Of a stretch of DNA of 64,000 nt, positions 20,591-33,550 are shown in pieces. The notes beneath the pieces are model-generated. The model did not search any database and was not told the origin of the DNA. It worked only from the letters and a program-made list of their open reading frames with translations. Source of the stretch: Mesotaenium endlicherianum (Eukaryota > Streptophyta > Zygnematophyceae > Zygnematales > Mesotaeniaceae); the NCBI GenBank assembly GCA_009602735.1, contig WELA01005067.1:134940-198939 (forward strand), read 5' to 3'. A program made the translations under genes and the position numbers. Every line of letters begins with the position of its first letter. Within the stretch, counting starts at the first letter, position 1.

Positions 20591-21430
20591 TCACCTCTGA
20601 GCGTCGGGTTTGACCTGCCTTCTGGTCAAGTTCACCCGTGACCTGAACTAGTGCTGACCTGTCGGTGGCCAACTGACGGGACTGAAGTCAGCGCTGACTT
20701 CCGTACCCGGGCGGCCGTGACTTGCACTGCGCGTGGGGCACCGTCAGACGGATATTAGTAGCGGCATTGATTCATTCTTTGCATGAGACCGCATGTGAAG
20801 AAGAAGGTATTTACCGCGGCCTGACCCTGCCTGACCCAGCCATACCCTGGTCAACGTTCGCGCTTATGTTCCATCGTTGCTGCAGATCACCGCAGATTGA
20901 ATTGCTGTTTCCGAGAGGCGAGTTTGGGCGAGTTCCTCAACAACCGAGATGCAACCTGCCAACATGCACACCGAGTCGGGGGTAAAGTTTCTGTATTGTG
21001 CTTGGAATTGCTTGGAATTGCTTGGAATCGCTTGGAAAGACGGTCCTGCTTTTGGTCGTGCCAGCCTGGTAGCCTGGTACCGGGCGCCTCCCTCCCGATC
21101 ACGTCAGCGGAGGAAAGCCGCATGATGCCCGCGCGAGCTCAAGAGTTCGAGGCCACATCCGCTCATAAGCTGCTGTTCCGGGTTTGTGTTCACGGTAGAT
21201 GTAGCGAATCATCTTACGCTTCTGCTTGCGAAATTCATCCAGTTGACGAGGGAGGCTTTTGATCTACTTATGCTTCCAACGCTTTGAAAGTTTTGAAAGA
21301 GTGGCTTTTGTTAACGATCTTCTAGGGACATTTCTCAGGTGGAAAACCTGCTGTAATTTTTCATTCCACTGTGGATCGTGAGTCCATTGTCTTCACGTAT
21401 TTGTAAATCGACTACTAGTTCCTGCACTTG
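20591..21430. other. Intergenic stretch, nothing assigned
   Basis: I see no credible gene. The part near 20640-20720 contains GTCAGC/GCTGAC pairs and a CTTCCGTAC motif also found in the family A LTR at about 7380-7425, so it may hold a decayed LTR. Three imperfect copies of CTTGGAATTG occur at 21001-21040. Confidence 0.4.
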
Positions 21431-21919
21431 ATGGCATATCCCTATCCTCCGAACGGAGGGGGTTACCCTGGTGCTTATCCTCCTGCTGGTGCTTATCCTC
21501 CTCCTGGAGCATATCCTCCTCCTGGAGCATATCCTCCTCCTGGAGCATATCCACCTCCTGCGTATGCGCCACCCCCTCCTGGTTACTACCCCTATTCCCA
21601 AGCTCCGCAGCCATCTTATGGCGCCCCTTACTACGCCCCCCCTCCTGCACCTTCTACGGTTATAATTGAGGAAAATGGATACGGACGCAACAGTACCACC
21701 GTTGTACAGGGAGGCCCCCCTGGGTATGGTTATGGTGCTCAAGCCCCCACCACCGTCATTATTGACAATGATCGAGGCGGAGGTTACGGCGGAGGTTACG
21801 GCGGAGGTTATGGTGGTGGAGGGATGGGTGGAGGAGGCGGCATGGGCTTTGGCACTGGCCTTGCAGTCGGTGCTTTGGGCGGTTTTGTTGCCGGTGAAGT
21901 GATAGATGATATATTTTAA
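21431..21919 (+). CDS. Pro/Gly-rich protein with AYPPPG repeats and a hydrophobic Gly-rich C-terminus
   Basis: An intronless 162-residue ORF; I chose the ATG at 21431. Residues about 10-45 are tandem GAYPPPGAYPPP-type repeats encoded by near-perfect 18-bp DNA repeats (about 21471-21560). Tyr/Pro-rich sequence follows, then two similar TVII motifs (STVIIEE and TTVIIDN), a GGGYGGGYGGGY stretch, and a C-terminus GLAVGALGGFVAGEVIDDIF. The layout resembles plant Gly/Pro-rich XYPPX proteins and the tails of SRC2-like proteins, which end in a Gly-rich hydrophobic segment followed by an acidic tip. It has no signal peptide. The role is unknown; a membrane-associated or aggregation-prone protein is likely. 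Confidence 0.7.
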   Translation: MAYPYPPNGGGYPGAYPPAGAYPPPGAYPPPGAYPPPGAYPPPAYAPPPPGYYPYSQAPQPSYGAPYYAPPPAPSTVIIEENGYGRNSTTVVQGGPPGYGYGAQAPTTVIIDNDRGGGYGGGYGGGYGGGGMGGGGGMGFGTGLAVGALGGFVAGEVIDDIF

Positions 21920-23147
21920 GATACCTGTCTTTTTTTGCTATCATCAAAAAGGAGGTATTCTCCTCAGAGATTAATGTGTGTACATGGCCCGAGCATTTAT
22001 TATAGCAAGCACGTTCTGTACATATTACATGATGTGGAGGATTGGTTGAGAGGATGGTAGGTAGATTGTTATGCTTCCTCTTCTGTAGGTCTATTGCAAC
22101 GGAGAGGGACTTATTTGCAGCCCCGCTGAAAAGCCTACGAATGGGAGCAAGTAGTTTATTGCATAAGAATTGCCAGGTATTCATGGATGTATTATCCAGT
22201 CATGATAGAGTGGTCAGGGTCTACTGGCCATTTTGGAAAGCTTATTTTTTATGGACAAATTATTTTCGTCAAGGAGGGAATTTATAAGAGTAAGCATGTT
22301 GCAGCTTGTTAGAGAAATCAGCCATTGACGAGAGAGACTTTTCAGTTGTAATGCGAGGTTGAATTTGCCACAATCTTGCATAATCCGCTGATATTTTTTG
22401 CTGGCCCAATATTTTATGGTGTACAGTCCCAAAAATGTGTGATTTGTTCAGCCAGATCCACAAGAGAGGTATCTTGTCCATGGGGTGCAGAGTAGCTGCC
22501 ACATTTCAAAATTTTTGTTCATTCTTGCAAGGTTGCAAGTCATGTGCACGGATCCCATTTCATTGGTTTATTTCATGGCGCAACTGAGAAATTTTTTCAA
22601 TGAACGCCCCAATTTTTGAAGGAGCCACCACCCCAAGATCTTGTCACAAGTACCATCACCTGAACACATTGATTTGTAGAGCTTTTTAAAGTGTCTGTTC
22701 TTGTGGACATCAGTGGATCCTCAAAAGAGAAACAGTACAGGCATGTGACAGGATTCAATTATTATATCAAGGAAGATGCAGAATGAGTTGTGCAATAAAA
22801 GCTGCAGGAAACGTCAACGGGGAAGAGAACACAAATCCGTTGAATCAAACTTGACCAAGAGACTCGGATGGTGCAACGAAGCTGAGCTTTGGCACTCGCA
22901 AAATAGGAAAACACGGAGGCATCAAGTACTGCACATGGACCAGAAAAACAACCAAAACCCTTAATCTTAAAGAGCCTTACAAATTCGAGAAGGACACCAG
23001 TTTGAACAACTTGCACAATATTAGTCCAATATAATTTGTTACACATGAGGCCTCCATACTGATGTTTCACCAAATCTGCAGCTGCGAAGCCTAGACGGCT
23101 GCAGAGTGCCTTGTAGCAAATATCAAGCAGTCTGGAGAGATGCAATT
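21920..23147. other. Intergenic region between the Pro/Gly-rich gene and RPL5
   Basis: The region holds the 3' flanks of two convergent genes. I see no coding pattern, repeat family or RNA gene. The short ORFs here lack recognisable motifs. Confidence 0.5.
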
Positions 23148-26100
23148 CTACTCGTCATCCTCATCCTCGTCAGCAGCGCTGCCCTGGTTGAGGACCTGGA
23201 GGCGCTTCACCAAAGCAGCCTTGCGCTCATCGTACGTCAGCTTCTTCATCTTCCAGCTGTATACCAACAATGTCGAAGTCATATGCGTTAGTAAGCTTCC
23301 CACAACCTCCTCCAAGCAAACAGCTGTACATCTGGTGATATCTACAGGAAACACATACTGGGTCACCATCCCGGACAGACCATTCGTAATAAATCGCTGT
23401 TGAGCAGGGAATGCACCCAAGTAAAGGTGTCGACATCAGCAACAGTTGACCATAACCTATTGCCCCCAAGCAGCACAAACAGACACTTGACGAGCTTCAC
23501 GTCAGACGACCGACTCCAAAGCAACTAAAAAAACAGACATTCGTCTTCGAAGCTCATCAACACGACGACATCCCACAAATGCCAAAGGACAATCTTCTCG
23601 CTGCATTTACCCAGCCCCTCCCATGCCGTCAGGGATAAGATGTACCCCGTCAGCAAAGCCCACAATCATCAAAGATGACACTGAAGCATTCAAAAAAATT
23701 GGCGTTTGTACATGAGGCCCAGAATGTCTGGCACCGAACTCGGCACTCCAGCATTCACCGGATAACATGTGCCTCACTGACAAAGTTACAGCAGTGACGA
23801 CATCGCGACACGTAGCCAAGCCAACCCAGAGTCACGAACCTGACCTCACAACACCTGAGAGTTCCATCTGAAAGAAAGCACACCAAGTGCAGGTCAGGGG
23901 GGAGGCAGCAGAAGCAGCCTCTAAAAAAGAGACTCAGGCAATACCTCCTGGGCTGGTCTGGCTTCTTCTTCTCTGTGATCTGCATCGAGGGGTCGGCCCT
24001 GATGGCGGCATGCACCTCCTTGTACATCTCCTCCAAGCCGTCGGCCTCAAGGTCCTCCTTGATGTACTGCGAGAAGTGGGACTGGTACTTCTCGGGCTCC
24101 TCCTCTTGGAGCAGCTGTACACGTATCAGCCAGACTCGAAATTGTACATAAGCTCGCATTCTTCCACCGAAATGCAGGAAGACCCAATGAGAGGCATGAA
24201 GGTGCACATCTACTTCTTCCAGTCAACCACGAGTCTGGACAAGGCACCACCCCAATCACCCGGGCAACGAGGAAGTGGCAGGGGAGGCAACAGAAGCCTG
24301 GCCAATGCTGCAGCAAGTTCTCACCCCACTCGCTTCAGAGTCTTAACAGGCACAAGGCACTTCAGGACATGACGGTCATAAATCATGGCTCATGGTATCT
24401 GTCGGACAGGCGAAACCATCTCCCTTATCACCACCAAAAAAAAGTCTCGGCCCCTACAGCTCCAACACAAGAAACAGACACATCCATTTTGCCCTAACAA
24501 AACTAGATATAGCTCCACACTGAACACTGTGCAGGTCCCGCCGACCAATCACTTCCCCACAACGAGTAAGAAGTACGGCCATCGACTTCAAGCTGTGCAT
24601 ATTCCCATCTAAAACTCTTTGTTCTCGAAGTTCCTCGCTGTCCTTCCTTACCCATGTCACAGCCCGTCTGTTTGTGCCGCGACATGTCTGCGACACATCC
24701 CGCCTAACAGGCTTCATGCCTAGCAGCAAAGAAAAAAGTCTAGTAACCCCACGAATAGAACTCTTCCTGTGTAGCCGTTCCCCAGTGGCAGTGCCATCCT
24801 CCACCCTGACTGACGTTACATCAACCTAGTAAGTGTCGATGTGATGTATGCACAGTACGTGTCTACAAGTTCGTGAGGGCACTAACCTCCATGTACTCTC
24901 CAACGTGTCCTCCGAAGATGTACTTGCGGTGAATCTCGGGGTCCAGCTTGGCATCGCCGCCCTTCTCAGCCAGGTAGCCAGGGAACCTCTTGTCACTGTG
25001 GGGCACGTCCAGCCCGCCGTCCAGTGCTCCCTGCAACACACCATCACGTGCATAGACTTAAACTTCTCCATCAGACGTGATGCATTCAGATCCACACACG
25101 TTGTCAAATGCAGGCTTCTATGTGGTCCATATATGACAAATAGGGAGGCAAAAGAAGTCTACTTAGAACTTGCGAAGAAACCAGCTTGGGCATGAAGGCT
25201 TAAGGTGTACTAACATCTATTAAAAGGATCAGTTTCAAAAGCTACACAGAGGGGAGCTGTCATGATGCCCCATGTGAAACTATTCCTACCCTATGGGTTG
25301 ATGTTTACTACTAAACCAGGCAAGACTTTATAGGAATGGATGTTATGCTTCTTAGCAGGGCTGCTTCGTTTGCACTATACAATTCATATACAGGTATGGT
25401 CAACTGTATATATGTCAGTCGCGTCAAAGCGCCTATGAGCTCAAAGCAGGAAACTGAAGTGGCCATTTCCTCTGCAGCCCATCTTTAAGAGGCTATCATG
25501 TACTCTCACACTAGAACCCATACTATTACTCACAACATGTTGCGCTTAGCATGCCGTCGCCAACTCATGATGCACAATGGTCTCTCACTGACACATCACA
25601 TCCACACTCATCAAAAGAACATCAACATGATTCTTGCAACTACGCAAAAAAGCCACCTGCTCTCAACACCTAGACACCCGTTACTACTCATGAACTCCAC
25701 ATACAGGTCCACATGGAATGAGAGCGCACCTTCAGGGCACCAAAGACACGGTTACCAGTGGTGGTGCGCACAAGACCGACATCAAGGAGAGCCTTGAAAG
25801 GCTGCTTTCCCTCACCAGCCTCCACGTTGTAGTCCTCTCCACTGACCTGTGACATGCAACACACAGCCGCTAAGCAAGTGGACTCACTTCCCCCTCATAC
25901 TGGAAGTCCATAGCCTACATTGCTACATAAAAAAGAGACTGCTGGGCCTTGCCCATGCCTTGCCGTTACACTATCTATGCACATTAAAAGTTCGAACAGT
26001 CGAACAGCTAAGCAGTCAGGTGACCATCTATAAAAGCGAGGAATTCCCATATCACTGAAGTCTGCATGATCACAAACTCTTCCCTGCACACATGGAAAGT

Positions 26101-27507
26101 CATACAGCAAATGTGTTTCACTTCTGGGGTGATGCTCACCTCGGTGGCACCCTCGTACTCCTCAGCAAGACCGTACTTTGTGAGAGTCCTACGAGCTAGG
26201 AGAAGTCCGACACAGTAAGCTGCACAGCCGTGCAAATACAGGTACACAGTTATCCAACCGGCCATGTGCAGCAAGGGGTGTGTAGTCAAGTGCCAGTCAC
26301 AACATGCCATGAGACTAGCAGCTAGACGAATCCAAACCCCGTCCTTAATGCCCCTCATCCATTTCTTCAGGCATTGTGGCTATTGCTCACTCAGATCCTA
26401 TTCATGCTTGCAAAACCTAGGTGGCAACAGTATCAGACTTGTTTCATGAAGAAACAGATGACCCTCTCGAATTGATCCCATGTCACGCTCGTTTCAAGAA
26501 ATAGCCCTCACTATCTACCTTTATTAACTTCTGAAATGGCAGAAAAGAGGCTTAGGAGGTTCAAAAGAGAGACAAAGGCTACAAGGAGCAGGAGAGTAAG
26601 GGCAACAGACCTGCTGCGTAGTTGGTGAGGCCAACCTTAAGCCCATAGCGGGGAAGCTCGTGGGCATAGGCAGCAGACACAACAACATCTCCAGCAAGAG
26701 TTGCATAGGTAATCTGTGCAATGATGTCCTTGCGTGTCTGTGGAATTAGGTCAAGGGTTCTCACTTCATTGTTCAAAAAGCTCAAGAGCTGAAACCAGCC
26801 CTAGTTGAAGTATTCAAAACACAACCCCAAGAAAAGTGCACACTCACCTTTCCAGCCATACATGCAGAAAAAGATACACAATTTACTCACTTTAAGTCGT
26901 CCTCATAATGCTGAGAGCTCAAAGCATTGACAAAATTAGATTGAACCTCAAACCATAGCTTGTCAGATGTGTAATGTTTGCCCCATTTGAAGCATGAAAA
27001 AGAAGGGTGAATGTTTGAAGAGGATACGAAGCGGACGACGAAACGGTACTTGGGGCTGTTGTACTTGTTCTTGTCCTGTGTGACGAGACGTAGACGGGCA
27101 CGATAATCTGTCTTACCGGCTGCCACCACCAAACAAAGTACCCCATGCACATTCAGGGCCCCTGAGCTAGCCATTGTAGTGCCTACATTAAGGGAGAAAG
27201 TAAAAGTTAGTCGACAACAAGCCAAGGTTTATCAGATGATGATAATCCTACCTCTTCGCCTGGCGTACTTCACTTGGAAACGCTTGAAGTACGCCTTAGT
27301 CTTCTGCACCTTAAAAAAAGCCTGCAAGCCACCAGACGATCATATCTCAACTATTGGTCTACAAGTTCATCAATAGTTACCCCTCCCTGTGTTTCCCAAG
27401 CTGAAGATACCCAAAATCCAGATAAAGACCAAAAAAAAGGACATGAGGAAACCAAGCTCCTAACTTTTGCTCATTGTATCTCTTCTGGTAAAATAGAAGC
27501 TCACCAT
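23148..27507 (-). CDS. RPL5: 60S ribosomal protein L5 (uL18), nine exons
   Basis: This large-subunit protein binds 5S rRNA with uL5 and delivers it to the pre-60S particle. Exons on the minus strand, all with GT-AG introns: 27507-27505 (ATG alone), 27321-27252, 27119-27028, 26737-26611, 26219-26140, 25846-25730, 25030-24887, 24114-23945 and 23256-23148. The sum is 912 nt, or 303 residues plus stop, the usual plant length. Recognisable segments are [103 protein letters not shown] and the acidic C-terminus. The first intron directly follows the start codon. Phases match at every junction and no lesion is seen, so this is a functional gene. Confidence 0.96.
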
Positions 27508-28420
27508 GGTGCCCTAAGCCGCCGAGGCACCCCTTCACCTTTGAAATGGTATGGTGCAAAGAAAGAGGGCGCCGATGGTGGGGTTCTTCTGCTTTGACTT
27601 GGCCTTCTTGTCGCGCCTTAGAAAGAACCGCGTGCGAAAATTCACTGTGCGAAAACTGAGCCCCAGATTCAGGGTTTTCTTATGTCATTGCGATTCGTTC
27701 CTCGTTGTAAATTGCCCTTCACGTCTCGACATTTTCAACCAGCGACGGCTGGAAGCTCACATGAAATTTTAGGCACTGTATCGACATCTTCGTGAAAAGC
27801 ACATGTTTATAATGCAAAAGGAAGCACTAGAGTGATAACGTGTAGAAAGTTGTATGGCACAATGTAAACGTGGAGTTATTACCTACGACTTCTCATAATT
27901 TTTGTGAGGCATATTGGGTCAATCTCACCTTTTAATGTTGTTAGCTGAAGTCGATTTAATCAAGAAGAGGTGTCACTGCCACGTAGACGTTGCTTGTTAG
28001 ATGGTAAAAAATGGGAGGTTTGAAGTAATATTTGTTGAAAATCAAGTCTTCTTCATGATTGCCTCTTATTCAATTTACTTGGAGTATCGTTTGTTGCAAG
28101 ATGAAAATTCACAGTTTACGAGCCACCTCAACTTTGACAAGAAAAGGGGGGAGCATGTGGATCTTACGTGGTCGACTTTGGGCAAACTTAAGATTTTTCT
28201 AAAGGACTAGCTTCTTTCTACAATTATTATGATATGTTGTCTAAAACGTAGGTAGTTATTTTGGCAATCTCTACCAACGCAATCTAAAAATTGACAGCCA
28301 TCAAAATGCTTCTTTGTTTGGGGCACCATGCATGATATGGATGAAACGTATAATTTCTTCCTGTCCGCGCATCTTTTTGTTTACAAACTAATGTCATAAA
28401 ATACATCGCAAAAGCAAGCG
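27508..28420. other. RPL5 upstream region; no gene seen
   Basis: This holds the putative RPL5 5' UTR and promoter. The region just upstream of the start codon on the minus strand is pyrimidine-rich in places (about 27540-27560), but I cannot place a start site. The remainder to 28420 is AT-rich without recognisable features. Confidence 0.45.
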
Positions 28421-29305
28421 TGTCGTGCCCGTCCTCGTCGAGTCCTCTTTGGCGTCTAGTGGTCTTCCCAGAGGGTGGAGGGTCTATGACAGGTTCTAGT
28501 GGTTAGTCGGGTTAGGGCGGTAGGCGAGGATGGTCTAATCTATGTGCAGTGGTGGTGAACACTGGGACCCATGATCTGCTCACGAGCTTCTGCTTTTGAG
28601 CAGCTGTGAGGCTCCCTCCCAGATCACGCGCTCTTTCCCTACCTTCACACATGGTGTTGCCGCCCACATGTGTGGAGGTAGACCCCCACGTTTGCTCGCC
28701 TGAAGGGTCGGCGCGGGTACCCAGTGGGATCCCCATTTTCCATGGCTACATCATCACTGTACCATAGGCAATCCCCATGGGTATGCCCAAGGATTGCTAG
28801 GGGTTAGGGAGAGTAAGGGACATTGGGATGTCGGGTTCTTTTGGTGTTGGTTATTAGTCGTACGTGTGTGTGTCAACCTCTAGATTCGACCCTTTTCCAT
28901 ATTTTGTGTATTTCGGACTTGAATGAGATGACGCGATGACGCGTTCATCGTAGTTGTTACAGATTGATTGTGTTTTGTAGACATTGGGCATAGCATTCAA
29001 GAGCCCGCTACTTAGGCCGCGAGCTAACACCATTTTGGTGTTAGCTTTGTATGTTCGTTCTTATGAGTGAGATCATTCTTCCTCTTGTGATGTGTCTAAA
29101 TGTTCTTTGTGGGTTATTACTTTCTCGCTTTCCTCACTTTCATGTGTAGGTCGCTTGTAACGCATACAAACTTGTGCATTTAATCTCGAACACCTCTCTC
29201 TTTCTCGCGGCCATAACATAGCTAAACGCTCTCATGGTTGCTCGCTCTAAAGAGTTCTATTCGTTGATCAAGTTGAGTCGTCACACCTTGCCCTAGCTTG
29301 TTACA
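28421..29305 (-). repeat. 0.88-kb repeat H, left copy (LTR-like, inverted to 50711-51596)
   Basis: On the minus strand it runs TGTAACAAGC ... GGGCACGACA, with TG/CA ends as in an LTR. A copy in opposite orientation lies at 50711-51596. It sits directly against the broken end of the methyltransferase sequence at 29306. It contains a conserved 74-codon ORF (28736-28512) that is also open in the other copy (51281-51505), but no known domain. It could be a solo LTR or a terminal inverted repeat of a larger unit. Confidence 0.65.
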
Positions 29306-29941
29306 TACAAAGCTCAAAGAATAATTGGGAACGGTGATCGGCAAGCCCCTTGCCACTACCAGCCCGAGAATGACCCTGACACTCCCAGCCGCCGACGACA
29401 AGATGGACGGGACCTACGGCAAGCAAGTGATCATGCTGGAGGAGACGAATATCCTGAGGCAACGCAGAATAGGCTGTGTGATATGCCGATTCAAGGAGGA
29501 ACGTGGGAAAGGCAAGGTGTAAAGCAGCCAGGTGCGTCTGACTGGCAGGGCGAACAACAGGATTGACATCGCAGTAATAGTGGTGGGCAATACGGTGTCC
29601 ACTCTGCAGGAGACCAGCGACTGTAGAGGAGACCCCCGCACACAAGTCTTGCAATGTAATCCCCTCGTGGGGAGGCTCAGGCAACCAAGGAATGGGTGTA
29701 GTGTTAACAACGGGGAGAGAGGGTATGGAAGGGACAGTGGAAGGGACAGAAATGGAGGCAACAGGAGGAGGAGAGGGACAGTGTAAGGCTGCGTGGATCT
29801 GCTGGAGGGTAGCGGAAAGGATAGTGTAGGGTGGTAACGGGGAGGGTAGATTGGTTGAGCAGAACATGCAGGAAGAGGATCCGGTTCATTATTGTGAAGG
29901 AGGAGGTAGGAAGGATCGGTGAGGTCATGGGGACTAAAATC
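29306..29941 (-). pseudogene. Family E copy 1: N-terminal half of a C5-cytosine DNA methyltransferase domain
   Basis: The reading frame 29867-29301 contains motif I (TLQDLCAGVSSTVAGLL), a cofactor-contact CDVNP motif and motif IV (VVGGWECQGHSRAGSGKG). Motif IV carries the catalytic Cys in an ECQ rather than PCQ setting. These are hallmarks of DNA cytosine-5 methyltransferases, which transfer methyl from SAM to cytosine. The sequence continues, after removal of the hAT insertion, from the aspartic-protease part of the same polyprotein (37525-38480). A frameshift lies near 29840. The domain stops at repeat H; its C-terminal motifs occur in copy E2 at 50036-50712. This copy is not functional. 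Confidence 0.8.
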
Positions 29942-30184
29942 CAGGGTTACGCCGTTCGCTTGTTCGCTTAGTTCGCCAAGTGCGCAAGTTCGCTTAGTAC
30001 GGTGTTCAAAAAAAGGCTTAGTTCGCCTAGTGCGCCAAGTCACGACGGCGTCGACGTCATGTAGCTCCGACGTCGACGTCCCATGTCAGTGGCACATGTA
30101 AAAGTACTACGTCGTGTCAGACGGTTTTTCCCGTTGAGAATGGTTAGGTTTTTTTTTCAATACGCTATCAGAAGTCTTCGTTGC

Positions 30185-30373
30185 CCGCTGTGCAGCGACG
30201 AGTCTCAAAAAAAGATTTTATTCATGACATTCACTCCGGACGTAAGCGGATGGGAGTGAACTTTTGCCACTGGTTCCACCGCTGTGCAGCGGCGAGTCTC
30301 GAAAAAGAGATTTTATTCATGACATTCACTCCGGACGTAAGCGGATGGGTGTGAACTTTCGCCACTGGTTCCA
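30185..30373. repeat. 94-bp tandem direct duplication inside the hAT element
   Basis: Two adjacent near-identical units (30185-30278 and 30279-30373) each contain GCTGTGCAGCG, GATTTTATTCATGACATTC and CACTGGTTCCA, with only a few differences. It lies near the left end of the hAT element and is non-coding. Confidence 0.9.
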
Positions 30374-31180
30374 GGGGGTGTTGACATACCAAAGTGCCAC
30401 ACAGAATTCTACGGCTGAATGTCTTTGATATAAATAAATTAGCAAAGCTGCGGCACATAGTAATTTTGTTTGACAAAAACTACTGCTGTTGTCTGACGAG
30501 ATTGGGCGTCAATGATGCAAGAAGACGGGCTTGAACCCCCGCCTCCGGCTGCGGGTAGCGCAGCGTTACCAAAGGGCCATAAAGTACTCCACATAAATAA
30601 GGCGGTTCAATTTGTTAGATTCTTTTAAAAAGACTTGGAAGGAAAAATGGGAGGGGAAATTGGGAGGGCCGCTTAGCAGCGCCTTTTTAGTTACTTTTCA
30701 ACGACTTGATTAATTCAGACATAAGATGTAAGAGTACCTCTTCATCACATCTGAGACTAAACAGGTTTAGTAAAGCTTATCAAATCACTGACACTCGTAA
30801 TCAACAAACACATAAGAATTAAGTACTTATTTATTGCCTCTTTATGTGAAAATAGGCAATTTATACTTAGCGAAAAAAAGTGTAAGAAAACACTGGGAGG
30901 GCTGCTTAGCAGAGCCTGTTTTTAGTACTTCTTTATATAATTAATTACTTCATACAGAAGGCTTAGGAGGATATTTTCTTCTTCATCGAGTATAATAAGC
31001 TTCAATAAACAAGTGTGAAAAAGATTAAGCTTCTTAACAAGCCTGTATAAGAAGTAGAAAGTACTTATAAATGCGACATTTAAGAGTGAGCAAAGGCTCA
31101 GTAAGAAAAAGTGAGTTTGACAACAATTCTAAGTACAAGCTAAGTCTAAGTACAAGCTACCTAACAAACAATTCCACTAT

Positions 31181-33550
31181 CTAGTAACCAATCGCTCTTG
31201 GTCTTCTTCTTCCTGAAGTTGCACCACTAGGTCGCTCCTCCAGCTCTTCTTCCTCTACCTCCTCTTCCTCTACCTCCATCTCCCCTTCCTCACTCAACGA
31301 GGCATGCATGGCAAGATTGAGACCCTCCTCTTCAGGTGTCTCCAAGAACTCCGCTTCTTCAACCCATGGAGTTGCGCCGACACTTGGTCCAAGGAATTCC
31401 AAACTCTTCTCCTGAAGTCTCAACATAGAATGCACGTACACTAACTTTTTTGCTCTAGTAGGGAGCAGCCTATTGCGAAGTGGACTATGAACAAACCCGT
31501 ACTCAGACCAATTTCTCTCACATGCTGCTGCTGAACCAGGTTGCGACAATATTCTCATAGCAAGAAGCTGAAGATTAGGACAATGACTTCCGTATGTTTC
31601 CCACCACACGTGAGCAGGCATCATGGTCTTATTAGCCTTGCAAACGTCATCGCCAAAAATGTCACCACTCTGCCGGTAGAGCGCCAACTCTCGATCCACC
31701 AACGCTCGGTCAGCCACACCTCCTCCGACAAGGGTATTCCGCACGTCGGACCAATCAGTAAGTAGACACTTCTCAACTGCCCAAGACTCATGGTCTTGGA
31801 ACTCGGGGTCGAGATAGTATCCTGTAGCCACACGAAGTCAATAAGCAAACTCAGTGTATGATCGACTACACAATGTACTTTTCACAAAAAGAGAGCAATA
31901 ACAATAACAAGCAAAATAACAATGACCAGCACACAATAACAAGCATGCAAAAGAACAGCAGCCGCCGAGCAAGAAAGGTGAGCAACAACAAAAGAGACTT
32001 TTACCCGCAGAATGTAAGGGGCTGTGAAGCTGCTCCCAGCGAGCCTTCACGTCCTTCTTAACTTGGGTTCTTTGTGTTGGTTTGAGTCCTTCAACCTCAT
32101 GCATATGAATTTTGATGGCGCTCATACGAGCCCAGATCTTCCCAAGAGAAGGTTGTGGAGAGTCAACTAGTCGAAGAAGAACTACGATGGGCTCACACAC
32201 GGCTACCCATACCTTCACTCGCGCCCAAAGTTCATCGTCACGAACTAGGTCTCTAATCTTCGTAGCCTCACCTACACAACCATTCTTTGCCGCCCACTCA
32301 AGCCACCTACTGTCAGTCACCATAGCTTGTAAGGTATCTCTCACAACGATGAGTCTTTGCAAGCAAAGAAAGTTACTAGCAAACCTCGTAGGTCCTGGCT
32401 TCAACAACTCTAGTTTATTTTTTAGCCTTGCCCCATGCTCACGGTAAAGAGCGTGAGGTATGTGGTGGTTTGCAACAAACTGGACCAAGTGCTTGAAGCT
32501 ATCGATTATGCCCTCTAGCTCTTTTATCTTTCCTAGGTCTTTTAACAGCAGGTCCAAAATGTGAGCAGCACAAGGGGTCCAATATATGTGCGGGTGCTTC
32601 TCGCGAACCATATTACAGCCAGCTACAATGTTAGCTGCAGAGTCTGTGCAAAGCTGTACAACATGGTCGGCGCCTATCTTCTCTACGGTCGCAAGCAGGT
32701 GGTTACCAATGTAGTCACCCGTTTTCCTTTCACCCTCAGTGTTGATAGCATCCATGAACATCTCAGTGCCACCCACAACCATAAGCACATTAAGAAGAGG
32801 ATGCCCGCATGGATCAGTCCACCCATCTGCTACAATGCTACATCCTGTCATTGGTAGTCCCTTCTTCTGTTTCTTCTCCCAAGCTTCTATCTTCAACACC
32901 TCTCTGTCTAGTAGGGTACTTCCGAGCGGCTTATCCTTCATCGGGATATACACTACACCTGTTTCCTGGGTGTATTTACTGACTGCAACCAACATCTCTC
33001 TAAAGAACTCGCTGCGAGCAACATTAAATGACGAACCGGTACCATAGAAGAAGCGAGCGACAATCTCATGGACAGCATCAGCATTCATGTTTTGAAACAT
33101 GTCACTTATAGAGGTCTGCCCAGTCTCCCTGCCTAAAGAGGGGGAGCCACTAGCACAAGAACCCCATTCAAACACGCGCTTTCGTGCAGCTTGCATGGCA
33201 TTCTTACTACGTCGCTTTCCCAAGACACCACTAGACGAACCATTAAAACGAGGAATCATGACATCTAGAACCTCATCAGGAACCTCCTCACACTGACTAA
33301 CATCCTTAAGTCCTCCCGTGAGATGGCCACGAATCCTGGTAACCCCAGCAACAAACTCGTTGAAGCAATAGTTGCACTTGACCTTCGGATGTGAATTCTT
33401 CGTCTTGGCTTCCGCAACAATGGATACATGGGCCCACTCTGGACCAGATCTTGCAGCAACTGCTCTAGGGGGCAAACGAGCGCTTAAAGCTCCAGTAGCC
33501 CCTCTCATTCTAGCAAGCGTTGCTCCACACGAAGTGAATGGTTGGGACAT
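31181..33550 (-). CDS. hAT-family transposase (BED zinc finger, DUF659, hAT dimerisation domain)
   Basis: Two exons, 33550-32005 and 31821-31181, are joined over a GT-AG intron (32004-31822). They give 728 residues in one frame, and the joined reading HSPLHSAG|YYLDPEF is typical of plant hAT transposases. An N-terminal BED-type zinc finger has KVKCNYCFNEF and a later HLTGG. The RNase H-like catalytic core has VADGWTD (first Asp), CTDSAAN (second Asp), the CxxH motif CAAHILD, and SAAACERNWS (Glu, in the hAT C-terminal dimerisation domain). An acidic tail follows. No stop or frameshift is present. The region before the ATG ends in a TTGCAG acceptor-like site (about 33560), so a leader intron is possible. 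Confidence 0.92.

Noticed and set aside
24385-26450. Short plus-strand ORFs within the RPL5 locus
   Set aside because: They lie opposite introns and exons of RPL5 and show no motif or codon pattern of their own.
30510-30585. tRNA-like segment (minus strand TGGTAACGCTGCG ... GGTTCAAG)
   Set aside because: It has a possible anticodon stem, but the T-arm loop has the wrong length, there is no U33 and no acceptor stem; at most a decayed tRNA-derived remnant.
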